Numbered from the stretch's first letter, positions 7,673 through 16,670 are shown. The stretch is DNA of 48,692 nucleotides from an uncultured Phocaeicola sp. (GCA_944321335.1 CALUKX010000013.1:1-48692), one strand, 5' to 3'. The notes: generated from the sequence alone by a model not told the origin. Numbers and translations: made by a program.

Positions 7673-8890
7673 ATGAAACCGAAAATAAAACTGGTACAGA
7701 CAGCCGACGGGAAAAATTACCTGGCTCCGTTTATATTGATTACTACCCTCTTTTTCCTATGGGGATTCGCACACAGTATCCTGGATGTGCTGAACAAGCA
7801 TTTTCAGGATGCATTGAGCATTTCAAAAGCTCATTCGGCCTTGATTCAGGCTGTAGTATACGGAGGTTATTTCCTGATGGCTTTGCCTGCAGGTGAGATT
7901 ATCCGAAAGTACGGATATCGTACGGGAGTGGTTACAGGTTTGCTGCTGTATGGTGTGGGAGCCCTGATGTTTATCCCCGGAGAGGAAATCATGTCGTTCA
8001 ACTTCTTCCTTTTGTCGTTGTTTATCATCGGCTGTGGATTGACGTGTCTGGAAACGGCAGCCAATCCGTATGTGACAGTGTTGGGTGAAAGGGATTCGGC
8101 CGAACGACGCATCAATCTGGCACAGTCGTTCAACGGATTGGGATGGATATGCGGTCCGTTGGTGGGAGGTCTGTTTATCTTTACGTCAGATGGCGAAGAA
8201 GGTAGCGTAGCTATGCCGTATGCCATCATCGGTTGTGTGGTATTGCTGGTGGCATTGTTCTTCTCACGTATCAGACTACCGGAAATCAATGTCGATGCTG
8301 AAGCAGGAGAAGATACAGCGGGAGTTGCCGGGAAGACAAAGCTGTGGAGCCATCGGAATTTCGTATTCGGACTGATTGCCTTGTTTTTCTATGTAGCGGC
8401 TCAGACCGGTGTAAACAGTTTCTTCATCAACTATGTGACCGAACATAGTGACATTACCCCAAGGGAAGCAGCCTTGTGGCTTTCGTTTGCAGGTATGGGG
8501 TTGTTTATGGTAGGCCGAATGGCAGGAAGCTGGGTAATGGGATTCATCAGTGCGGAAAAGATGTTGGCTTACGTAGCTATCGGCGCCGTAATCAGCATGG
8601 TAATCGTGATATTCGTAGGCGGTTATGGAGCATTGGCAGCCTTTCTGCTGTGTTTCCTCTGCGAAGCGATTATGTTCCCTACCATCTTCGCTTTGGCCAT
8701 CAAAGGCGTAGGAGAACACACCAAACGGGCTTCGTCCTATCTTATCATGAGTATCGTGGGAGGTGCAATAGCTCCTGTTTCGATGGGTTTCATAGCCGAT
8801 AACCTGAATATGGCAGCAGGGTTCATCATTCCGCTTATCTGCTATGTGGTGATTCTGGCTTTCGCCATCGACTTGATTAAGAAGAAATAA
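7673..8890 (+). CDS. fucP: L-fucose:proton symporter
   Basis: 405 aa, inner-membrane major facilitator with about 12 predicted transmembrane segments. FucP features are visible: the first helix has FFLWGFAHSILDVLNKHF with Asp38 in the place of E. coli Asp46, and GLTCLETAANPYVTVLG contains Glu127, matching the proton-coupling Glu135. It brings free L-fucose into the cytoplasm, where Fkp activates it. It probably shares a transcript with fkp. Paralogues of this clade can take other sugars, but the neighbour fkp argues strongly for fucose. Confidence 0.93.
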   Translation: MKPKIKLVQTADGKNYLAPFILITTLFFLWGFAHSILDVLNKHFQDALSISKAHSALIQAVVYGGYFLMALPAGEIIRKYGYRTGVVTGLLLYGVGALMFIPGEEIMSFNFFLLSLFIIGCGLTCLETAANPYVTVLGERDSAERRINLAQSFNGLGWICGPLVGGLFIFTSDGEEGSVAMPYAIIGCVVLLVALFFSRIRLPEINVDAEAGEDTAGVAGKTKLWSHRNFVFGLIALFFYVAAQTGVNSFFINYVTEHSDITPREAALWLSFAGMGLFMVGRMAGSWVMGFISAEKMLAYVAIGAVISMVIVIFVGGYGALAAFLLCFLCEAIMFPTIFALAIKGVGEHTKRASSYLIMSIVGGAIAPVSMGFIADNLNMAAGFIIPLICYVVILAFAIDLIKKK

Positions 8891-8925
8891 CTCATGCCCT
8901 ACTTCATATTCTTAAATATCTTTCT

Positions 8926-8933
8926 TAATTTTG
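8926..8933 (+). promoter_or_regulatory. -7 promoter element of the HAD-upxY pair
   Basis: TAATTTTG fits TAnnTTTG, 34 bp before the ATG at 8968. Confidence 0.5.
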
Positions 8934-8967
8934 CGACAATAACAACGATAATTGAAGAATACAAGAT

Positions 8968-9393
8968 ATGACTATAGCAGTAGATTTCGACGGTACAATC
9001 GTAGAGCATAAATATCCGGCAATCGGAAAGGAGATTCCTTTTGCCATCGACACCTTGAAAAGATTACAGCAGGAACGCCATAGACTGATTCTATGGTCAG
9101 TACGTGAAGGCAAGTTGCTGGAAGAGGCAGTGGAATTCTGCCGAGAACGCGGTCTGGAGTTCTATGCGGTGAACAGCAATCATCCCGAAGAAAAAGGTGA
9201 ACACGTACACTACTCGCGCAAGTTGAAAGCCGATGTATTTATAGATGACCGTAACGTAGGCGGTTTACCCGATTGGGGCATGATCTATGAGATGATACAC
9301 GAGAATCTGACAGCCGAACAGATGTGGGAAAGAATCTTCACATCGGAAGACGGACGGAAAAAGAAAGGTTTCTTCGGAAAATTGTTCGGATAA
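8968..9393 (+). CDS. small HAD-superfamily hydrolase
   Basis: 141 aa, cytosolic. HAD motif I is VDFDGT with Asp6 (nucleophile) and Asp8; motif II may be the LWSVRE region; motif IV is FIDDRN near residue 92. There is little room for a cap domain, so substrates may be phosphorylated macromolecules or small phosphosugars. The C-terminal tail is Lys-rich. It is followed after 17 bp by a UpxY-type antiterminator and is probably cotranscribed with it. The substrate is unknown; phosphatase activity is inferred from the family only. Confidence 0.8.
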   Translation: MTIAVDFDGTIVEHKYPAIGKEIPFAIDTLKRLQQERHRLILWSVREGKLLEEAVEFCRERGLEFYAVNSNHPEEKGEHVHYSRKLKADVFIDDRNVGGLPDWGMIYEMIHENLTAEQMWERIFTSEDGRKKKGFFGKLFG

Positions 9394-9410
9394 TTTAATC
9401 GGAATCCCTT

Positions 9411-9917
9411 ATGGAGAATGAATGTTGGTATGCGATGTATGTACGCATGCATCACGAAAAGAAGACTGCCGAGAAATTGAAGGCAATGGGTGTAACCCAT
9501 TATTTGCCTATCCAGGAGGTGGTACGCCAATGGAGCGACCGCAAAAAGAAGTTGCAGGTAGTGGTGATTCCGATGATGATTTTCGTAAGAGTTACGGACC
9601 ATAAGCGTATATCCTTGCTAAAGGATATACCAGCACTGACAGGAACGCTGATTGACCGTTGTACGCACAAGCCTGCCATTATCCGCGATAAGGAGATGGA
9701 GAGTTTTCAGTTTATGCTCGATTATTCGGATGAAGCGGTAAGCTTTATCAGCGGACCATTGCAGAAAGGAGAGCGGATAAAGGTTGTGAAAGGACCGTTG
9801 AAAGGTCTGGAAGGCGAACTGATACAGATAAGCGGAAAGCCTCAAGTTACGGTTCAGTTAGAGCAACTTGGCTATGCGACAGTAGAAATTCCGGTAGGCT
9901 TTATCGAAAAGGCCTGA
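9411..9917 (+). CDS. UpxY-family (NusG-like) transcription antiterminator
   Basis: 168 aa. The N-terminal NGN domain (about residues 5-105) begins WYAMYVRMHHEKKTAEKL and carries RQWSDRKKK, a hallmark of the UpxY subgroup of specialised NusG paralogues. A KOW domain follows at about 117-165 (KGERIKVVKGPLKGLEGEL). UpxY proteins let RNA polymerase read through the leaders of capsular polysaccharide operons and are usually the first gene of such a locus. Here there is none: the next gene is convergent, its stop one base away. It is therefore an orphan, perhaps acting in trans. It lacks other NusG accessory domains, so it is not the general NusG. Confidence 0.85.
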   Translation: MENECWYAMYVRMHHEKKTAEKLKAMGVTHYLPIQEVVRQWSDRKKKLQVVVIPMMIFVRVTDHKRISLLKDIPALTGTLIDRCTHKPAIIRDKEMESFQFMLDYSDEAVSFISGPLQKGERIKVVKGPLKGLEGELIQISGKPQVTVQLEQLGYATVEIPVGFIEKA

Positions 9918-9918
9918 A

Positions 9919-10332
9919 TCAACGGAAAGTGATATTACGGTTGAAGAGGAAATTGATGGAACCGTAAATAAAGAGCCCTAAGAACTGGGCAAGATACTCA
10001 TTCACATTCAGTATTTCGACCAATACAAGCAGAAAACAGAACTGGGCCAGATAAGCTACGGCAAAGGCTCCGGCAAAATACATCATCTGATGCCAGATGG
10101 TGTTTTTTTTATCATCTTCTACCAAAGGGAAGACCCAATATTTACACCAGATGAAATTATGAATCTGCGCGATGATATAGGCCACAATGTTGGCCAGTAT
10201 ATAGTCTTGCTTGCAGAGGTGCATCATTATCCCCACTACAATGGCTGTAATGATGGCATTGAGTGTTCCTATGATGGCAAAACGGCAAATTCGTACAGAT
10301 TCTTTCATTATTGGTCGGTTTGTAACGTTCAA
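9919..10332 (-). CDS. GtrA-family membrane protein
   Basis: 137 aa with four predicted transmembrane helices (about residues 15-38, 43-60, 82-103 and 110-128) and the GtrA pattern RFAIIGTLNA near the start and NFIWCKYWVF after helix 2. GtrA proteins help move polyprenyl-linked sugars across the inner membrane for surface glycan modification. The start is uncertain: ATG 10332 lies only 8 bp beyond the aspS terminator, and a second ATG at 10308 (MKESVRICRF) gives a more typical N-terminus. It is downstream of aspS on the same strand and convergent with upxY. Confidence 0.85.
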   Translation of the reverse strand: MNVTNRPIMKESVRICRFAIIGTLNAIITAIVVGIMMHLCKQDYILANIVAYIIAQIHNFIWCKYWVFPLVEDDKKNTIWHQMMYFAGAFAVAYLAQFCFLLVLVEILNVNEYLAQFLGLFIYGSINFLFNRNITFR

Positions 10333-10339
10333 ACATGAG

Positions 10340-10387
10340 AAAGCGAAGAGTATGTAAGCATCTGTCAGTTACGATACTCTTCGCTTT
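10340..10387 (-). terminator. hairpin downstream of aspS
   Basis: Perfect 14-bp arms, AAAGCGAAGAGTAT (10340-10353) and complement (10374-10387), with a 20-nt loop. It lies 22 bp beyond the aspS stop; on the minus strand the stem ends in CTTTCTC, a modest U tract. Some read-through into gtrA is possible. Confidence 0.65.
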
Positions 10388-10409
10388 ATGTCATTCAGGA
10401 TATCACGGA

Positions 10410-12170
10410 TTATTTTTCCTTGATATCGACAATCAGATTCAATTCATCAAGCTGCTTCTGGTCGAGGAAACCGGGTGCATCGAGCATCACATCGCGTCCG
10501 GAATTGTTCTTCGGGAATGCGATACAGTCGCGGATGGAATCCAGACCGGCAAACAATGATACCCAACGGTCGAGACCGTAGGCCAGTCCACCGTGAGGAG
10601 GTGCACCGAACTTGAAGGCGTTCATCAGGAAGCCGAATTGTTCCTGTGCCTTTTCGGGAGTGAAGCCGAGGATTTCGAACATCTTGGCCTGAAGCTGTGA
10701 GTCGTGGATACGGATTGAACCACCTCCTACTTCCACACCATTTACCACCATATCGTAGGCATCGGCACGGACAGCTGCAGGGTTGGTATCAAGCAATGGA
10801 ATGTCTTCGTCTTTCGGATGAGTGAACGGGTGGTGCATAGCCATCAGACGGCCTTCTTCTTCGCTCCATTCGAACATCGGGAAGTCGACAACCCAAAGGC
10901 AGGCAAACTTGTTCTTATCGCGAAGACCAAGCTGGTTACCCATTTCAAGACGAAGTTCGCAGAGTTGCTTGCGGGTCTTCATGACATCATCACCGCTCAG
11001 AATCAGAATCAGGTCACCCGGTTTTGCACCGAAAGCATCCTTCATCTTCTGGAGCACTTCCTGAGAATAGAACTTGTCGACACTTGATTTTACATTGCCA
11101 TCGGCCTCAACACGGGCATAAACCATACCCTTTGCACCAATCTGCGGACGTTTTACAAATTCGGTAAGCTGATCGAGCTGTTTACGTGTATAATGGGCTG
11201 CACCTTCAGCACAGATACCACCTATGTAGGCTGCATTATCGAATACAGAGAAACCATAGCCTTTTAGTACATCCATCAGTTCGACAAACTTCATACCGAA
11301 ACGCAAATCGGGCTTGTCGCTACCGTAGTATTTCATGGCATCGGCCCAAGGCATGCGGATGAACGGTTCGGTAAGTTCCACACCACGCAATTCCTTGAAA
11401 AGATGCTTGGCCATACCTTCGAACATCTGGATGATATCTTCCTGTTCGACGAAACTCATTTCACAGTCGATCTGAGTAAACTCAGGCTGACGGTCGGCAC
11501 GAAGGTCTTCATCGCGGAAACATTTTACAATCTGGAAATAACGGTCGAAACCGGATACCATAAGCAGCTGCTTCAAGGTCTGCGGAGACTGAGGAAGTGC
11601 ATAGAACTGTCCCGGATTCATACGCGACGGTACAACGAAGTCGCGGGCACCTTCGGGGGTAGAACCGATAAGCATCGGAGTTTCCACTTCGAGGAAGCCT
11701 TTGCTGTCGAGGTAACGGCGTACTTCCATAGTCATGCGATGACGGAGTTCCAAGTTCTTACGCACGGCATTACGACGCAAATCCAGGTAACGGTACTTCA
11801 TACGGAGGTCGTCGCCACCATCGGTATTGTCTTCGATAGTGAAAGGAGGAGTCAAAGCCGTATTCAGAATATTCAGTTCTGAAACGATGATCTCGATTTC
11901 ACCTGTCGGAATGTTATTGTTTTTGCTGGAACGTTCGCTAACGGCACCCTTGACCTGAATTACAAATTCGCGTCCCAGGTGGTTGGCACGTTCACAAAGT
12001 TCGGCATTCACTTCAGTGTTGAACACCAGCTGAGTGATACCGTAACGGTCGCGGAGATCGACAAATGTCATTCCGCCCATCTTACGTGTACGCTGTACCC
12101 ATCCGGCCAGTGTCACGTTCTTGCCGGCATCGGCAAGTCTCAATTCGCCGCAAGTATGACTTCTGAACAT
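10410..12170 (-). CDS. aspS: aspartyl-tRNA synthetase
   Basis: 586 aa, normal for the bacterial type. It charges tRNA-Asp with aspartate. The N-terminal OB-fold anticodon-binding domain covers residues 1-105 ([20 protein letters not shown]). Class II catalytic motifs follow: motif 2 [18 protein letters not shown] at 218-235 and motif 3 [10 protein letters not shown] near 527-536. The stretch around residues 290-420 is the bacterial GAD insertion. Whether it also charges tRNA-Asn cannot be read from the sequence. Two -7-like elements lie upstream (12231 and 12270). Confidence 0.97.
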   Translation of the reverse strand: MFRSHTCGELRLADAGKNVTLAGWVQRTRKMGGMTFVDLRDRYGITQLVFNTEVNAELCERANHLGREFVIQVKGAVSERSSKNNNIPTGEIEIIVSELNILNTALTPPFTIEDNTDGGDDLRMKYRYLDLRRNAVRKNLELRHRMTMEVRRYLDSKGFLEVETPMLIGSTPEGARDFVVPSRMNPGQFYALPQSPQTLKQLLMVSGFDRYFQIVKCFRDEDLRADRQPEFTQIDCEMSFVEQEDIIQMFEGMAKHLFKELRGVELTEPFIRMPWADAMKYYGSDKPDLRFGMKFVELMDVLKGYGFSVFDNAAYIGGICAEGAAHYTRKQLDQLTEFVKRPQIGAKGMVYARVEADGNVKSSVDKFYSQEVLQKMKDAFGAKPGDLILILSGDDVMKTRKQLCELRLEMGNQLGLRDKNKFACLWVVDFPMFEWSEEEGRLMAMHHPFTHPKDEDIPLLDTNPAAVRADAYDMVVNGVEVGGGSIRIHDSQLQAKMFEILGFTPEKAQEQFGFLMNAFKFGAPPHGGLAYGLDRWVSLFAGLDSIRDCIAFPKNNSGRDVMLDAPGFLDQKQLDELNLIVDIKEK

Positions 12171-12230
12171 ATTTAATTAGTTTATAATTTCTGGGTTATA
12201 CATCTGAGAAACAGAATATTATCAATATCA

Positions 12231-12277
12231 CAAAGATAAAAATCCTTCCCCAGATACATTTTATCCGGACAAAGGTA
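12231..12277 (-). promoter_or_regulatory. two -7 promoter elements of aspS
   Basis: TATCTTTG (12231-12238) and TACCTTTG (12270-12277) on the minus strand both fit TAnnTTTG, 61 and 100 bp before the aspS start. Confidence 0.45.
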
Positions 12278-12300
12278 GTACATGTTTTTGATTTATGCAA

Positions 12301-12308
12301 TAAATTTG
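12301..12308 (+). promoter_or_regulatory. -7 promoter element of the MATE gene
   Basis: TAAATTTG on the plus strand fits TAnnTTTG, divergent from the aspS elements. It would give a leader of about 120 nt. Confidence 0.4.
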
Positions 12309-12436
12309 CAGGTACAAACCACAAGAAGAAAAGACACATGAAGGCAGAGAACCGGAACCGGATACCCGATTTGAGGAACATAGAACACATTCTCTACCCG
12401 TAACGAGAAAAGAAGAAAGGCTGCGAAGGCAGCCGC

Positions 12437-13849
12437 ATGAAAAACATCAAACAACCAATGAAGAACAGCAGTTTATCGAACGATCTGACACAAGGCAGCA
12501 TAACGGGAACCATGCTGCGTTTTGCCATCCCGATGATAGCGGGAAACTTATTGCAACAATGCTACAACATAGCCGACACATTGATAGTGGGACAGTTTCT
12601 GGGAGCCGACGCATTGGCGGCGGTAGGTTCGGCCTATACCTTGATGGTTTTCATCACATCCATCTTCATAGGGCTTTGTATGGGCAGCGGAGCCGTGTTT
12701 TCACTTCAGTACGGAGCAAAGGACTTCCACGCATTGAAACGCAGTCTGAGCGCCTCTCTGATGTTGATAGGTGGTATCACAATCGTCCTTAACATTGTTG
12801 TTCTTGCAGGAATCCATCCCATTATCCGGTTGCTTCAGACTCCGGCGGAGATTGAAGATATGATGTTCGATTACCTGTTCATCATCTTTCTGGGTATCAT
12901 AAGCACCTTCCTTTACAATTATTACGCTTATCTGCTGAGAGCGGTAGGGAACTCGGTAGTGCCTCTGGTATTCCTTGCCATATCGGTCGTATTGAACATC
13001 GGACTGGATCTGCTTTTTATCCTTGTATTCGATTGGGGAGTGAAAGGAGCGGCTGCAGCAACAGTCATCTCACAGACTATAGCCGGTGTAACCTTATGTG
13101 GATATACCCTACTCCGTTTCCCCCTCTTCCGTCTGAAACGATGTCAGCTGAAATGGGATGTAACGGCAATGAAGGAAATTGCTACCTACTCTTCGCTCAC
13201 CTGCATGCAACAGTCAGTCATGAACTTCGGTATCCTGATGGTGCAAGGGTTGGTAAACAGTTTCGGGACATGTGTGATGGCAGCCTTTGCAGTGGCCGTA
13301 AAGATAGATTCCTTCGCTTATATGCCCGTACAGGATTTCGGCAATGCGTTCTCTACCTTCATCGCCCAGAACATCGGAGCAAACGAAAGAATGCGTATCA
13401 AGCGGGGTATCCGAAGTGCAATATGGGTCACTACCCTTTTCTGCATTTTCATCTCGGTGCTGGTATTCGTCTTCGCACCCGAACTGATGCGGCTCTTTGT
13501 GGATGCCGATGAAACTGAAATTATCGGAATCGGTGTGGAATATCTTCGCGTGGAAGGAACCTTCTATGTAGGAATCGGTTATCTGTTCCTTCTGTACGGT
13601 TTCTACAGAGCGATACGCAAGCCCGGCATGTCGGTAGTGCTTACGGTATTTTCTCTGGGAACCCGTGTCGCATTAGCCTACGGACTGGCAGCTATACCAG
13701 CCATAGGCGTACACGGTATCTGGTGGTCCATCCCTATCGGATGGTTTCTTGCCGATCTGTTCGGCTGGTGGTATTATCAGAAACGGATCATCATTTCGAC
13801 CACCAATTTATCCTGTTCGGATTCTTTTGCCAATGATCGGTCGTCGTAG
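12437..13849 (+). CDS. MATE-family multidrug/cation exporter
   Basis: 470 aa, inner-membrane protein with about 12 helices in two homologous halves. The first half opens GSITGTMLRFAIPMIAGNLLQQ and NIADTLIVGQFLGADALAAVG, typical of the DinF/NorM group; the second begins near residue 235. It probably exports cationic drugs or metabolites using a sodium or proton gradient; the substrate is unknown. A start at ATG 12458 is also possible. The last 24 codons run over the 3' end of the convergent porin gene. The hydrophilic tail (roughly STTNLSCSDSFANDRSS) looks unlike a MATE C-terminus and is probably a recent extension by loss of an earlier stop. Confidence 0.9.
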   Translation: MKNIKQPMKNSSLSNDLTQGSITGTMLRFAIPMIAGNLLQQCYNIADTLIVGQFLGADALAAVGSAYTLMVFITSIFIGLCMGSGAVFSLQYGAKDFHALKRSLSASLMLIGGITIVLNIVVLAGIHPIIRLLQTPAEIEDMMFDYLFIIFLGIISTFLYNYYAYLLRAVGNSVVPLVFLAISVVLNIGLDLLFILVFDWGVKGAAAATVISQTIAGVTLCGYTLLRFPLFRLKRCQLKWDVTAMKEIATYSSLTCMQQSVMNFGILMVQGLVNSFGTCVMAAFAVAVKIDSFAYMPVQDFGNAFSTFIAQNIGANERMRIKRGIRSAIWVTTLFCIFISVLVFVFAPELMRLFVDADETEIIGIGVEYLRVEGTFYVGIGYLFLLYGFYRAIRKPGMSVVLTVFSLGTRVALAYGLAAIPAIGVHGIWWSIPIGWFLADLFGWWYYQKRIIISTTNLSCSDSFANDRSS

Positions 13850-14811
13850 AAATATTTTTCGTAGTTAAGACGGAGATCGGCTTGGAAAGGCTTACCGAAA
13901 CTGAATGTCAGACCACCGGTAATACGTTTACGTTCGTAATCGGTAATATACAACAGATTGGTATCCTTATCGAACTTACCAGTACTGTTGTCGCCCATAT
14001 AGTCGAAACGTGCCAGGAAAGAAACCTTCTTGACCAACGCTTTCTGATTCTTCAGGAACAAATCGTAATTGACGAAAGCATCGACAGCCCAGACATCCTT
14101 AAAGGCATCGTTGGCATACTTCTTATACATACCTTCTACCTCGAAATGCCAGTTGTTCCAGTCGTAATATGTACCTGCATCGTACATATAGATATTGGTA
14201 TCCTCAGGACGGGTACGCTGTGTACTTAGAGTCAGGTTATATCCCTTGAACGGTTTCATCTCCAACTTGGCAGAATAGCACAATACCTTATGCCATCCTT
14301 TCTGCTCGGTAAGTCCAGAACCACTGAACAAACCTGCTTCAACAGAGAACGGGAAACCATCTTCTTCCTTCTGTGAATACTTGATGGTAGCACCGGCATC
14401 GCGCAAGCTACCCATCTGCTTGGCAATGAACGAACGGTTTGCAAAATACTGCTGATGTGGAGAACGATGGGCATCGATAGTGAACGGCACACGCATCTGA
14501 CCGATTGTAAAATCCCATCCCTTAAACGGAGAAACACGTGCATAAGCATCAAGCATCTTAATCTGTCCTTCATCAGAAAGGTCGATTTCGGCCTTGTAAC
14601 TCACAATAGGAATAACCTTACCGGTAATGCTCACACGGGCGTTACGGACCTGGAAACGTTGTTCGCCGGTTGTTGTCTGAAACTCATACTTACCTCGTAC
14701 GGTACCGTGAATTTCAGGCAAATATTTCTTCCATTCACTCAAATCGATGGTTTGAGCACCTGCCGATGCCACAAAAAGCGCCATGGTAAGCGCAGAAACT
14801 AATTTCTTCAT
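13777..14811 (-). CDS. porin O/P-family outer-membrane protein
   Basis: 344 aa. The signal peptide MKKLVSALTMALFVASAGA precedes Gln20. The rest is rich in alternating aromatic and polar residues, consistent with a 16-strand barrel of the phosphate-selective porin O/P family (PF07396): RGKYEFQTTTGEQRFQVRNA, then VSYKAEIDLSDEG and GQMRVPF. It ends in MMIRF; a terminal Phe is the BAM recognition signal, so this end is authentic even though the last 73 bp overlap the convergent MATE gene. Phosphate selectivity is a family label and is not demonstrated. Promoter element at 14891. Confidence 0.88.
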   Translation of the reverse strand: MKKLVSALTMALFVASAGAQTIDLSEWKKYLPEIHGTVRGKYEFQTTTGEQRFQVRNARVSITGKVIPIVSYKAEIDLSDEGQIKMLDAYARVSPFKGWDFTIGQMRVPFTIDAHRSPHQQYFANRSFIAKQMGSLRDAGATIKYSQKEEDGFPFSVEAGLFSGSGLTEQKGWHKVLCYSAKLEMKPFKGYNLTLSTQRTRPEDTNIYMYDAGTYYDWNNWHFEVEGMYKKYANDAFKDVWAVDAFVNYDLFLKNQKALVKKVSFLARFDYMGDNSTGKFDKDTNLLYITDYERKRITGGLTFSFGKPFQADLRLNYEKYFYDDRSLAKESEQDKLVVEMMIRF

Positions 14812-14890
14812 GTATTAATACTCCCCAATTTTTTTAGATTTCGCCATAAAATTAGGACTCTCGGTTAACGTGGGTGTGTCATACTTATTA

Positions 14891-14898
14891 CAAAGGTA
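14891..14898 (-). promoter_or_regulatory. -7 promoter element of the porin
   Basis: TACCTTTG on the minus strand, 79 bp upstream of the porin ATG. Nothing else is seen in the 178-bp gap 14812-14989. Confidence 0.5.
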
Positions 14899-14989
14899 TT
14901 ACACACCTTGATGACTCAGATCAGAAAGAACCGCCTTACAGCAGTAGTGAACCAGATAGAAGACACATGAACATTGGTACCATCGGCAA

Positions 14990-15607
14990 CTACAATGATT
15001 CTTCTTCATCAGGGAAACGGAGTGTTTCCACCTTTTCAAGACGGGCATGCAGTTTCGTCATCAACGACTTGCGTATACGCAGACGCATGATACAATCCAT
15101 ATCGTACGACTGTTCCAGAATCTCAGGCGACTCTTCCTTGACAATGCGCATCACATCGTTCATAAACGGATATTCAAAAGCTACTGTCACATCCTCATCG
15201 ACTGTCTTCTCAATGATTTCAGCTTCATCCAGAGCTTGGGCTGCAGCTGTACGGTAAGCGACGATCAAACCACTTGTCCCTAACTTGATACCTCCAAAGT
15301 AACGTACCACAATCACCAGCACATCAGTCAGCTCCTTCGAATTGATCTGCCCGAGTATAGGTTTACCGGCAGTACCAGAAGGTTCCCCATTATCGTTGGC
15401 ACGGAAATCTTTTCTTTCCGCCCCCAACATGTAGGCATAACACACGTGGCGGGCATCGTAATATTTCTTCTGATATTCCTCAAGGTACGATTTCACCTCA
15501 TCGAGAGAACGGACAGGCAAAGCGACAGCGATAAACTTGCTACGCTTCTCGGTATAGATGGATTCCGACTTCCCTACAATCGTCTTATAAGTATCTTCTA
15601 GCATCAT
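14990..15607 (-). CDS. YigZ/IMPACT (UPF0029) family protein
   Basis: 205 aa. The N-terminal IMPACT domain (about residues 15-120) has the conserved EKRSKFIA, DARHVCYAY, NDNGEPSGTAGKPI and VVRYFGGIKLGTSGLI patterns; the C-terminal DUF1949-like ferredoxin fold covers about 135-200. Bacterial members are small RNA- or ribosome-associated regulators of unclear function. Two ATGs open the gene (15607 and 15604). The -7 element at 15613 would place the transcription start at about the ATG, so the mRNA may be leaderless. Confidence 0.88.
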   Translation of the reverse strand: MMLEDTYKTIVGKSESIYTEKRSKFIAVALPVRSLDEVKSYLEEYQKKYYDARHVCYAYMLGAERKDFRANDNGEPSGTAGKPILGQINSKELTDVLVIVVRYFGGIKLGTSGLIVAYRTAAAQALDEAEIIEKTVDEDVTVAFEYPFMNDVMRIVKEESPEILEQSYDMDCIMRLRIRKSLMTKLHARLEKVETLRFPDEEESL

Positions 15608-15612
15608 GGAGG

Positions 15613-15620
15613 CAAAAATA
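15613..15620 (-). promoter_or_regulatory. -7 promoter element abutting the YigZ start
   Basis: TATTTTTG on the minus strand fits TAnnTTTG and ends 5 bp from the first ATG. Confidence 0.4.
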
Positions 15621-15626
15621 CGAAAA

Positions 15627-15667
15627 TTCCTGCGACTTACCGAATCGAAAGATGGAAATCGCAGGAA
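15627..15667 (-). terminator. intrinsic terminator of the EamA transporter gene
   Basis: TTCCTGCGA (15627-15635) and TCGCAGGAA (15659-15667) are perfect 9-bp arms, followed on the minus strand by TTTTCG. It lies 51 bp beyond the stop at 15718. Confidence 0.6.
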
Positions 15668-15717
15668 AGCATCTGATGAATCTGTTACAGACTAGAGAAA
15701 CGGAACAACTGACAGAT

Positions 15718-16629
15718 TCACCGACGGGAAACATATTGGCGGACAAACTGTGCCAACGGTTTCCCGATAATGATCAAGGTAACGGCTATCAGCACCAATA
15801 CAATACCCGTAAAGATGCGTGGAGTCATCTTCTCATCGAAGACAGCCACTCCGATACATAGAGCCGTAATGGGTTCCAAGGCACCTAAGATGGCGGCATA
15901 AGTGGAACCGATATAATGTATGGCCTTGGTCATGGTAATCAATGAGATGATAGTAGGAATCAAAGCCAAAGCGATGGGATTGATCCAATGCACCGGATTT
16001 TGAATGAGATCCAAATTGACGAAGAAATGCAGACGTACAATGTATACACTCCATCCGAAAAGCAAAGCATAGAATGTAAGCTTGGCAGGAGGCATATCCT
16101 TCAGCACCGAACGGTTCACACCTACAATATAGATGGCATAGGTAAGCGATGAGATAAAGACCATCAGTACCCCTACGGTACTTAATGTCTCTCCACTATC
16201 GCCATGATACAGCATGGTAATTCCCCAGAAAGCAAGCGCAATGGAAGTCATGGTGATGACAGAAATCCGTTCCTTGAAGAACACCGCCATGATGACGGCA
16301 ACCAAAACCGGATAAATGAACAGAATGGTAGAAGCGATACCTGCATCCATATAATTGTAGCTTTCGAACAGCGTAAGCGAAGAGAACGAGAAAAGCAGTC
16401 CGATTATCACCAATGGCAAGATTTCACACCGACGGAGCGCAAACGACTGTTTCTGTACCTTCAACATGATAGCCAGTAGCAATACGGCAAAGCCGTAGCG
16501 ATAACACAATACAGAATCGGCAGACAGCCCTTCGGAGTACAAAGGCAAGGTAAACAACGGATTCAGACCATAGCTTGCAGCAGCTATCGCACCTAAAGAA
16601 AATCCTTTGAATGTAGAACCGGTATTCAT
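15718..16629 (-). CDS. EamA/DMT-family transporter
   Basis: 303 aa, ten predicted transmembrane helices in two EamA repeats (about residues 8-140 and 155-290). The first repeat ends ILFIYPVLVAVIMAVFF and the second GALEPITALCIGVAVFDEK, both typical EamA end patterns. A longer frame reaches 16776, but the ATG at 16629 is preferred: it begins just before the first helix, follows a purine-rich stretch and lies downstream of the -7 element at 16663. It is a drug/metabolite exporter-type protein of unknown substrate. Confidence 0.85.
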   Translation of the reverse strand: MNTGSTFKGFSLGAIAAASYGLNPLFTLPLYSEGLSADSVLCYRYGFAVLLLAIMLKVQKQSFALRRCEILPLVIIGLLFSFSSLTLFESYNYMDAGIASTILFIYPVLVAVIMAVFFKERISVITMTSIALAFWGITMLYHGDSGETLSTVGVLMVFISSLTYAIYIVGVNRSVLKDMPPAKLTFYALLFGWSVYIVRLHFFVNLDLIQNPVHWINPIALALIPTIISLITMTKAIHYIGSTYAAILGALEPITALCIGVAVFDEKMTPRIFTGIVLVLIAVTLIIIGKPLAQFVRQYVSRR

Positions 16630-16662
16630 ATAACTTCTTCCCCCCTTTCGTGAAACCGGGTG

Positions 16663-16670
16663 CAAAGTTA
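16663..16670 (-). promoter_or_regulatory. -7 promoter element of the EamA gene
   Basis: TAACTTTG on the minus strand, 33 bp upstream of the ATG at 16629; it supports the short start. Confidence 0.5.

Noticed and set aside
12196-12390. 64-codon hydrophobic ORF between aspS and the MATE gene
   Set aside because: It covers the divergent promoter region and has no family resemblance.
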